A stretch of 64,000 nucleotides of DNA from Microcella sp. (lineage in GTDB: Bacteria; Actinomycetota; Actinomycetes; Actinomycetales; Microbacteriaceae). Where the stretch lies: the NCBI RefSeq assembly GCF_025808395.1, contig NZ_CP075524.1, forward strand, positions 372,001-436,000, read 5' to 3'. The translations under genes and the position numbers were made by a program. Below the pieces are notes generated by a model, which saw only the letters and a program-made list of their open reading frames with translations, was not told the DNA's origin and searched no databases. Numbering within the stretch: position 1 is the stretch's first letter; the number at the start of each line of letters is the position of its first letter. Shown one piece after another: positions 49,129 through 56,855 of this stretch.

Positions 49129-51723
49129 GTGACCCTGCTCGAGCGCATGCCCAACCCCTACGAGGCGGGGGCCGCGTTCGACGCGATCGAGAACTGGGTG
49201 GTCGACGAGCGGGGTCTGTCGCTGTATCCGGCGCAAGAAGAGGCCATCTTCGAGCTCGTCGCCGGAGCGCACGTGGTGCTCGCCACCCCGACGGGCTCGG
49301 GCAAGAGCCTCGTCGCGGTCGCCGCCCACGCGATCGCCCTCGCGCAAGGGCAGCGCACCTACTACACGGCGCCGATCAAGGCGCTCGTGAGCGAGAAGTT
49401 CTTCCAGCTCGTCGAGATCTTCGGCGCCGAGAACGTCGGCATGGTGACGGGCGACAGCGCTGTCAACGGCGATGCGCCGATCATCTGCTGCACGGCCGAG
49501 ATTCTCGCCAACCAGGCGCTGCGCGAAGGCCCCGACCTCGCGGCGGGCATCGTCGTCATGGACGAGTTTCACTACTACGCCGACGTCGACCGCGGGTGGG
49601 CGTGGCAGGTGCCGCTGCTGACGCTCACGAACGCGCGCTTTCTGCTCATGAGCGCGACGCTCGGCGACGTGACGCCGATCGCCGCCGATCTGCAGCGCCG
49701 CACGGGACACCCGGTGAGCGAGGTGACGCACACTGAGCGGCCGATTCCGCTGACGTTCGAGTACGTTCGAACGCCCGTGCACGAGACCGTCGAGACGCTG
49801 CTCGGCGACAGACAAGCACCGATCTACATCGTGCACTTCAGCCAGGCCGCGGCGATGGAGCGCGCGCAAGCCCTGTCGAGCATCCGGGTCGTGTCGAGAG
49901 AGCAGCGCGACGAGATCGCCGCCGCCATCGGAGACTTCCGCTTCTCGACCGGGTTCGGCACGACGCTCAGCCGCCTCGTGCGCGCGGGCATCGGCGTGCA
50001 CCACGCCGGCATGCTGCCGAAGTACCGCCGGCTCGTCGAGGTGCTCGCCCAGCGCGGGCTGCTGCGCGTCATCTGCGGCACCGACACCCTCGGTGTCGGC
50101 ATCAACGTTCCCATTCGCACCGTGCTGCTGACGGCGCTCAGCAAATATGACGGCGTCAGGATGCGCCAACTGAGCGCTCGCGAATTTCACCAGATAGCGG
50201 GTCGCGCCGGGCGCGCCGGGTATGACACGGCCGGGCTCGTCGTGGTGCAGGCTCCCGATCACGAGGTCGAGAACCACCTCGCGACGACGAAGGCCGGCGC
50301 CGACCCGAAGAAAAAGAGGAAGATCGTGCGCAAGTCGGCACCCGCGGGCTTCGTGACGTGGAGCGAGACGAGCTTCGAGCGGCTCATCGGTGGCGCGCCC
50401 GAACCGCTCGAGAGCCGCATGCAGGTGTCGGCGGCGATGCTCATCAACCTCATCGCCCGCGGAGGAGACGTGTTCGGCAATGCCCGCGCGCTGCTCACCG
50501 AGAACCATGAGCCGCCGCAGCGGCAGCGCGAGCTCGTGCGCCGGGCGCTCGGCATCGCGAAGACCCTCGTGCGCGCCGGCGTCGTCGTCATCGACCGCGC
50601 GAGTGTCAACAACTCAGGACGATCTGCTGCGAACACGTCTGAGCGCGCCCCCAGCGCGGGTGCACCTGACGATCGTCCTGAGTTGTTGACACCGCAGGTG
50701 CGGCTCACGGTCGACCTGCAGCCCAACTTCGCGCTCAACCAGCCGTTGAGCCCGTTCGCGCTCGCCGTCATCGGGGTGCTCGACCACACCGACCCGAACT
50801 ACCCGCTCGACGTCATCAGCGTCATCGAGTCGACCCTCGACAACCCGCGGCCGGTGCTCGCCCAGCAGCAGTTCGCGGCGCGTGGTGAGGCGATCGGCGC
50901 GATGAAGGCCGAGGGCCTCGACTACGACGAGCGCATGGAGGCACTCGACGAGGTCGAGCACCCGCAGCCCCTCGCCGAGCTGCTCACCGCCATGTTCGAC
51001 ACCTTCGCGAGCACCCAGCCCTGGATCCGCGACGTCGAGCTGCGCCCCAAGAGCGTCGTGCGCGACCTCTACGAGAAGGCCATGACCTTCACCGAGTACG
51101 TGAGCCACTACAAGCTGGCGCGCAGCGAAGGGCTGCTGCTGCGCTACCTCAGCGACGCCGACCGCGCGATTCGGCAGACCGTGCCAGACGAGGCCAAGAC
51201 CGACGAGCTGCGCGACATCATCGAATGGCTGCGCGAGCTCGTGCGGCAGGTCGACTCGAGCCTGCAAGACGAGTGGGAGCAGCTCAGCAACCCCACCGCG
51301 CCCATGAGCGACGAGCCCCTGCTGCCGCCCCCGCCGCCCGACGTCACGACCAATCGGCGGGCGTTTCTCGTGCTCGTGCGCAACGAGCTGTTTCGGCGGG
51401 TGCAGCTCGTCGCGCTGCAGCGCGACGACGACCTCGAGGCGCTCGACCCCGACGCGGGCTGGCCCGAGGCGCTCGACGCCTACTACGCCGACCACGACGA
51501 GGTGCTGACGGGGGGCAACGCGCGCAGTGCATCCCTCGTGCAGATCGATGAGCGCCCTGATCATGAGGGGGCGGGGGATGCTGGGGGCACGTGGGCGGTT
51601 CGCCAAGTGATCGACGACCCGGCCGGCGATCACGACTGGGGCATCGACGCGGTCGTCGACCTCGCGGCGAGTGCGGCCGAGGGTGTCGCGGTCGTGCGGG
51701 TGCTCGGCCTTCGCCGGCTATAG
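49129..51723 (+). CDS. Ski2-like DEAD/DEAH-box helicase with DUF3516-type C-terminus
   Basis: An 864-residue superfamily 2 helicase. Motif I is ATPTGSGKS (Lys59), motif II DEFHYYAD (145-148), motif III MSATLGD, and the C-terminal half has ICGTDTLGVGINVPIRTVLLTAL and QIAGRAGRAGYD. The tail fits the DUF3516 group, probably RNA or DNA unwinding. The GTG at 49129 lies 6 nt after CAGACT, a leaderless arrangement; the next in-frame start is the ATG at 49147. A 90-bp palindromic element is embedded in frame at 50603-50692. Confidence 0.85.
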   Translation: MTLLERMPNPYEAGAAFDAIENWVVDERGLSLYPAQEEAIFELVAGAHVVLATPTGSGKSLVAVAAHAIALAQGQRTYYTAPIKALVSEKFFQLVEIFGAENVGMVTGDSAVNGDAPIICCTAEILANQALREGPDLAAGIVVMDEFHYYADVDRGWAWQVPLLTLTNARFLLMSATLGDVTPIAADLQRRTGHPVSEVTHTERPIPLTFEYVRTPVHETVETLLGDRQAPIYIVHFSQAAAMERAQALSSIRVVSREQRDEIAAAIGDFRFSTGFGTTLSRLVRAGIGVHHAGMLPKYRRLVEVLAQRGLLRVICGTDTLGVGINVPIRTVLLTALSKYDGVRMRQLSAREFHQIAGRAGRAGYDTAGLVVVQAPDHEVENHLATTKAGADPKKKRKIVRKSAPAGFVTWSETSFERLIGGAPEPLESRMQVSAAMLINLIARGGDVFGNARALLTENHEPPQRQRELVRRALGIAKTLVRAGVVVIDRASVNNSGRSAANTSERAPSAGAPDDRPELLTPQVRLTVDLQPNFALNQPLSPFALAVIGVLDHTDPNYPLDVISVIESTLDNPRPVLAQQQFAARGEAIGAMKAEGLDYDERMEALDEVEHPQPLAELLTAMFDTFASTQPWIRDVELRPKSVVRDLYEKAMTFTEYVSHYKLARSEGLLLRYLSDADRAIRQTVPDEAKTDELRDIIEWLRELVRQVDSSLQDEWEQLSNPTAPMSDEPLLPPPPPDVTTNRRAFLVLVRNELFRRVQLVALQRDDDLEALDPDAGWPEALDAYYADHDEVLTGGNARSASLVQIDERPDHEGAGDAGGTWAVRQVIDDPAGDHDWGIDAVVDLAASAAEGVAVVRVLGLRRL
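50603..50692. repeat. Palindromic element family B, copy B3 (90 bp), inside the helicase gene
   Basis: The arms are perfect inverted repeats of at least 21 bp (left arm from 50603, GTGTCAACAACTCAGGACGA and two more bases; right arm ending GTTGTTGACAC at 50692). The centre is different from B1 and B2. The element is exactly 30 codons and adds residues about 492-521 of the helicase, between VVIDRAS and VRLTVDLQ, without a stop or frameshift. The inserted peptide is Ser/Ala/Asn-rich (VNNSGRSAANTSERAPSAGA, then PDDRPELLT). Confidence 0.85.
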
Positions 51724-51729
51724 GGCGGT

Positions 51730-52404
51730 CTAGAAGACGATCGTGCGCAGCACCCCGAGCGCCGGGGTGAAGAGCCCCACGTTGACGAGCACGGCCGTCA
51801 GCCCCAGGTTGACGAGCAGCGGCCACCAGCCGGCGCGCGTCGTGCGGCGCACGACGATGGCGCGGGCGAACAGGTAGCCGAGGGCGCCGAGAAAGGCCCA
51901 GCCCCAGTGCGCCCGACGCACGTGGCCCCACTCGTAGAGCGTGATGCGGTCGCGCCGCACCCAGATGATGATCCAGAGAATGGGCAGCACGGCGGCGCCG
52001 ACAATCCAGATGAACGGGGTCGACTCGAACCCGGTGAGCAGCACGGCGGCCGCCTGCGCGAGCACGGTGACGAGCGGCGTGCAGGCGAGCGCCCAGGATG
52101 CGCCGGTGAGCGAGCGCTCAGGCGCGTAGTCGACGACGGTGGGCGCTGGAGGCACTGATGCCGAGGTCGGGGCTGAGGGAGACCACGAGTACGGCGCCGA
52201 GAAGCCGTAGGGCATGGCCGCCGTCGGTTCGGCGATGGTCGCCGTCGAGCCGGTGGTCGTCGGCAGGGTGGCGGCTACGGGCTCTGCCGCGACCTGCTTG
52301 GCACGTGTGTGGGTCGTCCACTTGGCGCCGTCCCACCAGCGAAGGTGCAGGGCGCGCTCCGGGTCGTCGTACCACCCGGGTGCGGGGGAGTGGTGCTCAG
52401 ACAT
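51730..52404 (-). CDS. DUF2510 membrane protein
   Basis: A 224-residue protein with the DUF2510 unit PGWYDDPERALHLRWWDGAKWTTHT at the N-terminus, a polar linker, and four hydrophobic segments from about residue 105 (ALACTPLVTVLAQAAAVLLTG, PFIWIVGAAVLPILWIIIW, AFLGALGYLFARAIVV and a final one). AGGAG precedes the ATG at 52404. The leader upstream is unusually C-rich on the transcript. Function is unknown. Confidence 0.72.
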   Translation of the reverse strand: MSEHHSPAPGWYDDPERALHLRWWDGAKWTTHTRAKQVAAEPVAATLPTTTGSTATIAEPTAAMPYGFSAPYSWSPSAPTSASVPPAPTVVDYAPERSLTGASWALACTPLVTVLAQAAAVLLTGFESTPFIWIVGAAVLPILWIIIWVRRDRITLYEWGHVRRAHWGWAFLGALGYLFARAIVVRRTTRAGWWPLLVNLGLTAVLVNVGLFTPALGVLRTIVF

Positions 52405-52440
52405 GGGACTCCTGGGGGCGGGCCCGGTGCGCCAGTGCGG

Positions 52441-52533
52441 CGAGGTGTCAGGTGATGCTCCGGGCGGGTCGGGGTGGGTCAGGGTGATGCGGGTCGGGGT
52501 GGTGCGGGTGACACCTCGAGCAGGTCTATTCTA
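52441..52533 (-). promoter_or_regulatory. C-rich leader with 10-bp stem and quadruplex-capable template strand
   Basis: On the minus strand TAGAAT (complement of 52528-52533) is a -10 candidate for the DUF2510 gene at 52404. CGAGGTGTCA (52441-52450) and TGACACCTCG (52509-52518) can form a 10-bp stem enclosing a C-rich loop almost without G. On the plus strand this loop reads GGGCGGGTCGGGGTGGGTCA (52462-52481) and more GGG runs, a strong G-quadruplex pattern. Confidence 0.5.
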
Positions 52534-52618
52534 CGAGGCGCATCGGTGCGGGGGCAGGGTCGGGCGCGCCCCCTTTGGGGTGACGAGGTGTTTCACTTTC
52601 TCGACGCCGCGGGCGGGT

Positions 52619-52924
52619 TCAGGCGCTCGACAGTCGACCCAGCATGCTCCACACAGTGGTGGTGAGCGCGGGGTGGTCGAGCGCGATCTGCCGCAGCAGT
52701 CGGTAGTCGCGCGCGGGGCTCGGCAGGCGGTCGCCGTCGGCGCGGATGCGTTCGGCCCGCAGCATCCACACCACTAGTTCGTCGACGGTGGGCAGTTCGC
52801 TCATGAAGCTCCACGGGTCTTCGCCGCCGCGGGCGCGCGCCATGATGACGGTCTGCAGCTCGTCGTGCGCTTCGGCGCGCAGCACTTCGAGGCTGGCGCC
52901 CCGTCGGTTGCGCGTCTCGTCCAT
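52619..52924 (-). CDS. Hypothetical protein
   Basis: A 101-residue cytosolic, largely helical protein. Its middle (DELQTVIMARARGGEDPWSFMSELP and VDELVVWMLRAERIRADGD) and C-terminus (LDHPALTTTVWSMLGRLSS) show regular codon bias. No domain is recognised. It lies between two DUF2510 genes. The start ATG at 52924 has GAGATGG upstream, a weak ribosome-binding site. Confidence 0.55.
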   Translation of the reverse strand: MDETRNRRGASLEVLRAEAHDELQTVIMARARGGEDPWSFMSELPTVDELVVWMLRAERIRADGDRLPSPARDYRLLRQIALDHPALTTTVWSMLGRLSSA

Positions 52925-52985
52925 CTCTCGAGACTACGACGCTTCGCCGAGAGGGTTCTCAGCGGTGCGGATGCCCTTCCGCGCG

Positions 52986-53825
52986 TCAGACGAGCCCGAC
53001 GAGTGCGAGCACGGCGGCGGGGTCGACCAGCCACCAGACGGCGACGACGCCGGCCTGCACGATGAACCACACGTAGAGCGGCCACGGCGCCGAGCCGGTG
53101 GTGCGGGCCACACGCACGCCGCGCACCGCGAGGTAGATCGGCGGGGTCAGCAGCGCGGTGATCCACGGTGCGGTGCGCAGGTGCCCTGAGGCCTCCATGA
53201 GCCGCGTGTCTTGACCGGCGAGTGCGGCGTAGAGCACGAAGGGCAGCGCGACGGTCAGCGCACGCGTCCACGCCGAGCTCTCGGGCGGCAGCGAGCTGAA
53301 CACCCAGTAGACGAGCAGCGCCTGGGTGATGGGCATGGTCGCCATCAGCCAGATCGAGACGGTGTGCACGCGCAGGCCGCTCTCGTTGCGCGATGCGCGG
53401 TGCGTCGAGCGTTCGAGCATCTCGGTGTTGCGGCGGTGCGAGAACGGCTCGTAGTGGCCGTGGTCTGAGCTGGCGGCGCTCGCGGGCGAGGTCGTGGTGG
53501 CCGGCGAGAGCGTCGAGTACGGTGCGGCGGCGGCGACCTCGTGAGCGATCCGGTCGCGACGCGCGCCGACGGTCTGCACCGCGTGCAGCGGCATGCTCTC
53601 GGCGACACGGGCAGAGTCGCTCGGGCTGAGGGTGGTCGGTGCGCTCGACACGGCGGTGGTGCTGACGGCGGGTCGGGCGGCTGCGGGCGCCACGGGCTCG
53701 ATCGGCGCGGTGTGATGCGTCCACGCGGTGCCGTCCCACCAGCGTCGCTGCGTGGCCTCGCCGGTGGCCGTGACGGTCACCGGGTCGGCGTACCATCCGG
53801 CCGCAACCTGCACGGTCGTCGTCAT
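52986..53825 (-). CDS. DUF2510 membrane protein
   Basis: A 279-residue protein with a DUF2510 unit (AGWYADPVTVTATGEATQRRWWDGTAWTHHT, longer than usual between the Asp-Pro and Trp-Trp parts), a Ser/Ala-rich linker, and four to five hydrophobic helices from about residue 165. It belongs to the same paralogue family as the neighbours. Function is unknown. Confidence 0.68.
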   Translation of the reverse strand: MTTTVQVAAGWYADPVTVTATGEATQRRWWDGTAWTHHTAPIEPVAPAAARPAVSTTAVSSAPTTLSPSDSARVAESMPLHAVQTVGARRDRIAHEVAAAAPYSTLSPATTTSPASAASSDHGHYEPFSHRRNTEMLERSTHRASRNESGLRVHTVSIWLMATMPITQALLVYWVFSSLPPESSAWTRALTVALPFVLYAALAGQDTRLMEASGHLRTAPWITALLTPPIYLAVRGVRVARTTGSAPWPLYVWFIVQAGVVAVWWLVDPAAVLALVGLV

Positions 53826-53916
53826 CGTTGTTCCCCCATGTGCTCCTGGTCCCCCGACCAGGTCGTGCTTCTGATTATGCGTCGATCAGTGCCGGTGCTG
53901 CTCTGTCGGTATTCGC

Positions 53917-55242
53917 TCAGCGAACCACGCTGAAGATTCCCCAATCGTCGACCTGCCAGGCGATCCATCCGTTCGAGCGCTGCAAGCTCACGGTGACCAC
54001 GATCGGGTCGCCCGACGAGTTCACGGCGGGGCAGCGCAACTGCTGCCCGATGAACAGCGGCGGCGTCGCCGGGCACGTGGCGTCCATCGAGGCGCCGATG
54101 CTGCGGGCGTTGAGCTCGATGCTGTTCGATGCTTCGGCCGCGAAGGCGGCAGGGAACGCGGCGATGACGAGCCCGGGCACGGCGAGCACCGAGGCGCCGA
54201 TGAGCCCGGTCAGCAGCAGTGCGACACCGATCGGGCCGTAGCCGGCGCCTGAGATGCGGCTGAGGCGAACGGCGCGCGCTGTTAGGTAAATGGGGCCTCC
54301 GAGCAGGGCCGCCCAGCCCGTGATGGGGCGATCGACTCCGCGACGGTGCAGGGTGCGGGCGTCGAAGAAGGCCAGCAGCACGATGATGGGCAGCGGGCCG
54401 AGCCAGATGGCGGCCATGAACGCCACGCTGGGCCCGGTCGAGAACGCTGCGACGACGAGGAGGCTCAGCAGCAGCTGCAGCATGGGCAGCAGGGCGATGG
54501 CCCAGGCTTCGATGGTCTGCAGGTTGGTCGGCGTCGTTCCGAGTGTCTGGTGGGTGCCACGTCGGCCGGGGTCTGAGGCAGAGACCGGAGACTGCGTCCA
54601 CGAGGGCACCGCGGCGGGCGCGCCGGGGGCCGAGCCGTAGCCGGGCGCCGAGCCGTAGCCGGGAGCCGAGCCGTACGCCGGCGAGCCCTGCTGCGGTGCC
54701 GAGCCGTACGCTGTCGCGCTGGCGCTGACGGGCGCAGATTCTTGCTGGTGCGCGACCCACGGCGACGCCGTGCGCTGCGCCTCGGCGCGCGCCGCTTCGG
54801 CGGCGAGGTCGGCGAAGGCGGCTGCGGCGAACGCGTCGGCGGCACTGGGGGCCGAGCTCGCGGCCGGGGCTGAGCCTGCTGCCGGAGCCGAGCCTGCTGG
54901 TTCAGCTGCCGAGGGTGCGCTCGGTTCGACGAGGGGCGTCGCCGCCGGAAGGGTGTCGTCGGTCGAGGGCGGTGCCAGCTGCCGCAGGCTCGCGGCCGTC
55001 GGCTGGTCGACGGGGAGGTCGTCGTCGATCGGGGCAGATTCGGTGCTGCGGCGCTCGCGGCGCGTGGGCAGTTCTTCGTCTGCGTAGAGCGTGGGTGCGG
55101 CGGTCTGCGTGGGCATCATCGGCTGACGCGCGTCAGAGACGTGCTCTGTCCACGCGTGGTTGTCCCACCAGCGCAATTGCGGCAGCCCGAGCGGGTCGGG
55201 GTACCACCCCGCCGGCACTCGTCCGTATTCGTCGTCTGCCAC
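53917..55242 (-). CDS. DUF2510 membrane protein with Gly-Ser-Ala-Pro-Tyr repeats
   Basis: A 441-residue protein. The DUF2510 unit is PAGWYPDPLGLPQLRWWDNHAWTEH. A long disordered linker follows, including a short tandem repeat GSAPGYGSAPGYGSAPG near residue 195-210. Membrane helices begin near 230, and an extracytoplasmic C-terminal domain has two cysteines (ATCPATPP, LRCPAVNS) similar to DUF4333. On the minus strand TAGACT (complement of 55285-55290) may be its -10 box. Function is unknown. Confidence 0.72.
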   Translation of the reverse strand: MADDEYGRVPAGWYPDPLGLPQLRWWDNHAWTEHVSDARQPMMPTQTAAPTLYADEELPTRRERRSTESAPIDDDLPVDQPTAASLRQLAPPSTDDTLPAATPLVEPSAPSAAEPAGSAPAAGSAPAASSAPSAADAFAAAAFADLAAEAARAEAQRTASPWVAHQQESAPVSASATAYGSAPQQGSPAYGSAPGYGSAPGYGSAPGAPAAVPSWTQSPVSASDPGRRGTHQTLGTTPTNLQTIEAWAIALLPMLQLLLSLLVVAAFSTGPSVAFMAAIWLGPLPIIVLLAFFDARTLHRRGVDRPITGWAALLGGPIYLTARAVRLSRISGAGYGPIGVALLLTGLIGASVLAVPGLVIAAFPAAFAAEASNSIELNARSIGASMDATCPATPPLFIGQQLRCPAVNSSGDPIVVTVSLQRSNGWIAWQVDDWGIFSVVR

Positions 55243-55360
55243 TGTGCTGCCCCCTTGTGCGCCGGCCCCGAATCCGGCGTCGTCAGTCTATGGTGCGACG
55301 CGCCTGTGAGGGGAGGATCTGTCACCCCCCGAGATGGTGTCCCCCGGTCGGGGTACAAAC

Positions 55361-55966
55361 CTATTCGACGGCGCGACGACGCTCTCGCCGCACTCGAATC
55401 GCGTCGATGAGCAGCCCGACGGCGATCGCGACGACGATCGACACGGCGACGGCGACGACGGGGTAGTCGCCGAGCCAGGCGCCGAATGCGGCCCCGAGGG
55501 CCACGTTGTAGACCGCCCAAGCGGTGCAGGCGAGCGCGCTGAGGGGCAGGAATCGACGGTAGGCGAAGCCGGTCGCGCCGGCGACGAGGTTGACCGCCAC
55601 CCGTCCGAAGGGAATGTACCGGGCGATGAAGATGACGAGTGCGGCGCGGCGCTCGAGGGCGATGCGCGCCCACTCGAACACCGACTGCACGCGCGGCGAT
55701 CGCACCCGTGCCAGCAGGGGAGCACCGAGGCGGCGGCCGAGGGCGAAGGTGAGGCTGTCGCCGATCATCGCCGACACCGCCGCGACGACGATGAGGGCCA
55801 CCATATGGGGTGATCCGCTCGACGCCGAGAGCGATCCGAGGGCGACGACGATGGTCTCGCTCGGCACGACGACGAGAAAGGCGTCGGCGACGGTGAGCAG
55901 GGCGACGGCCGGAAACACCCAGATCGACGCCGCAGCGTCGAGCACCCACTGCGTGATCGCGTCCAC
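55361..55966 (-). CDS. DedA family protein
   Basis: A 201-residue membrane protein of the SNARE-associated/DedA family, thought to act as a lipid or undecaprenyl-phosphate flippase or transporter. The core motif FIARYIPFGRVAVNLVAGATGFAYRRFL is clearly the DedA F-x-R-x2-P-x-R-type signature with a partly altered start; several hydrophobic helices surround it. The GTG start is at 55966. It ends before the leader of the next DUF2510 gene. Confidence 0.82.
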   Translation of the reverse strand: MDAITQWVLDAAASIWVFPAVALLTVADAFLVVVPSETIVVALGSLSASSGSPHMVALIVVAAVSAMIGDSLTFALGRRLGAPLLARVRSPRVQSVFEWARIALERRAALVIFIARYIPFGRVAVNLVAGATGFAYRRFLPLSALACTAWAVYNVALGAAFGAWLGDYPVVAVAVSIVVAIAVGLLIDAIRVRRERRRAVE

Positions 55967-56032
55967 GCCGCTCAGGGTGGCGCCGTCAGGTGAACAGCAG
56001 GCAACCGGATGCCCCGCTCACCCCGCCCGCCC

Positions 56033-56842
56033 TCACCTCTGCGCGAGCGGCGTCTCGGCGGCCTCGAGCCAGGCGCGGCCTTGAGCGGCGCGGCGCGGCG
56101 GCGCGAGGGCCGGAGCATCCACCCAGTTGGTCGCCGCCCGCAGCCCGTGCAGCGCACTCAGCACCCAGACCTCGCAGCCTGCGAGCTCGTGGGGCCGCGC
56201 GCGTTCTTCGGCGAGCGGCACCCCTTCGGCGCGCGCGGCGTCGAGCACGAGCCCCGCGGTGACGCTCGCGATGCGCGGCAGTGAGTCGTCGGGCCGCACG
56301 AGCACGCCGTCGCGCCACCACAGCACGGCACTGTATGCGCCTTCGACGATGTGGCCGTACTCGTCGACGATGACGGCTTCGCCGGCGCCGAGCGGCTGCA
56401 CCTCTGTGCGCAGCGCCTGCAGCGCGTCGAGGTCGGGCCCTTTCACGAGGGGCTGGGTGCGCACATCGCGCGGCGAGGTCGCGAGCACGACCTCGGTGCT
56501 CGTCAGGGGAGTGGGCCGCAGTCGGTACCAGAGCTGCGTGTCGTCGCCGCGCTCGCGCAGCTCGATGCGCGGAAACCAGTCTCTCGTTCGGGGGAGGGCA
56601 TCGACGACAGCGGCGATGAACGAGTCGGCAGCAGGCAGGGCGTTCGGCCGCTGCTGCTCGACGCCGTGCAGAAACCGCGCCCGATGGCGATCGAGCCCGC
56701 GCACGCGTGCGTCGACGACGCGCCACGAGTCGGCGACGAGCGCGGCACCGTCGTGCGGGTCGCACCAGTCGACGAGCTGCCAGCCGTCGCGCACCCAGGC
56801 GTGGAGGCCGGGCTCTGCGGGGTGCCCTTCGCCCTCGACCAT
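56033..56842 (-). CDS. Aminotransferase class IV, PabC-like
   Basis: A 269-residue class IV PLP-fold protein. LRTEVQPLGAGEAVIVDEYGHIVEGAYSAVLWWRDG is the part usually containing the Glu and small residues after the PLP Lys; the Lys may be the one in TQPLVKGPDLDALQALR. The N-terminus is unusually short and divergent. Head-to-head pairing with a pabB-like gene supports a role as aminodeoxychorismate lyase in folate synthesis. The ATG at 56842 lies 13 nt from the divergent ATG. Confidence 0.7.
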   Translation of the reverse strand: MVEGEGHPAEPGLHAWVRDGWQLVDWCDPHDGAALVADSWRVVDARVRGLDRHRARFLHGVEQQRPNALPAADSFIAAVVDALPRTRDWFPRIELRERGDDTQLWYRLRPTPLTSTEVVLATSPRDVRTQPLVKGPDLDALQALRTEVQPLGAGEAVIVDEYGHIVEGAYSAVLWWRDGVLVRPDDSLPRIASVTAGLVLDAARAEGVPLAEERARPHELAGCEVWVLSALHGLRAATNWVDAPALAPPRRAAQGRAWLEAAETPLAQR

Positions 56843-56855
56843 AAGATTCAGCGTA
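56842..56855. promoter_or_regulatory. Reciprocally overlapping leaderless promoters
   Basis: TAAGAT (56842-56847) is a plus-strand TANNNT box 7 nt before the ATG at 56855. On the minus strand TACGCT (complement of 56850-56855) is a TANNNT box 7 nt before the ATG at 56842. Each -10 box overlaps the first base of the opposite start codon, so both genes share 12 bp of control DNA. Leaderless transcription from both sides is inferred. Confidence 0.55.

Noticed and set aside
47370..50692. Insertion sequence or composite transposon
   Set aside because: The three elements are only 90-102 bp, and there is no transposase gene between or near them; only a non-autonomous repeat can be supported.
52441..52533. 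6C RNA motif
   Set aside because: The C-rich loop lacks two hairpins with runs of six or more C, so the known class does not fit.
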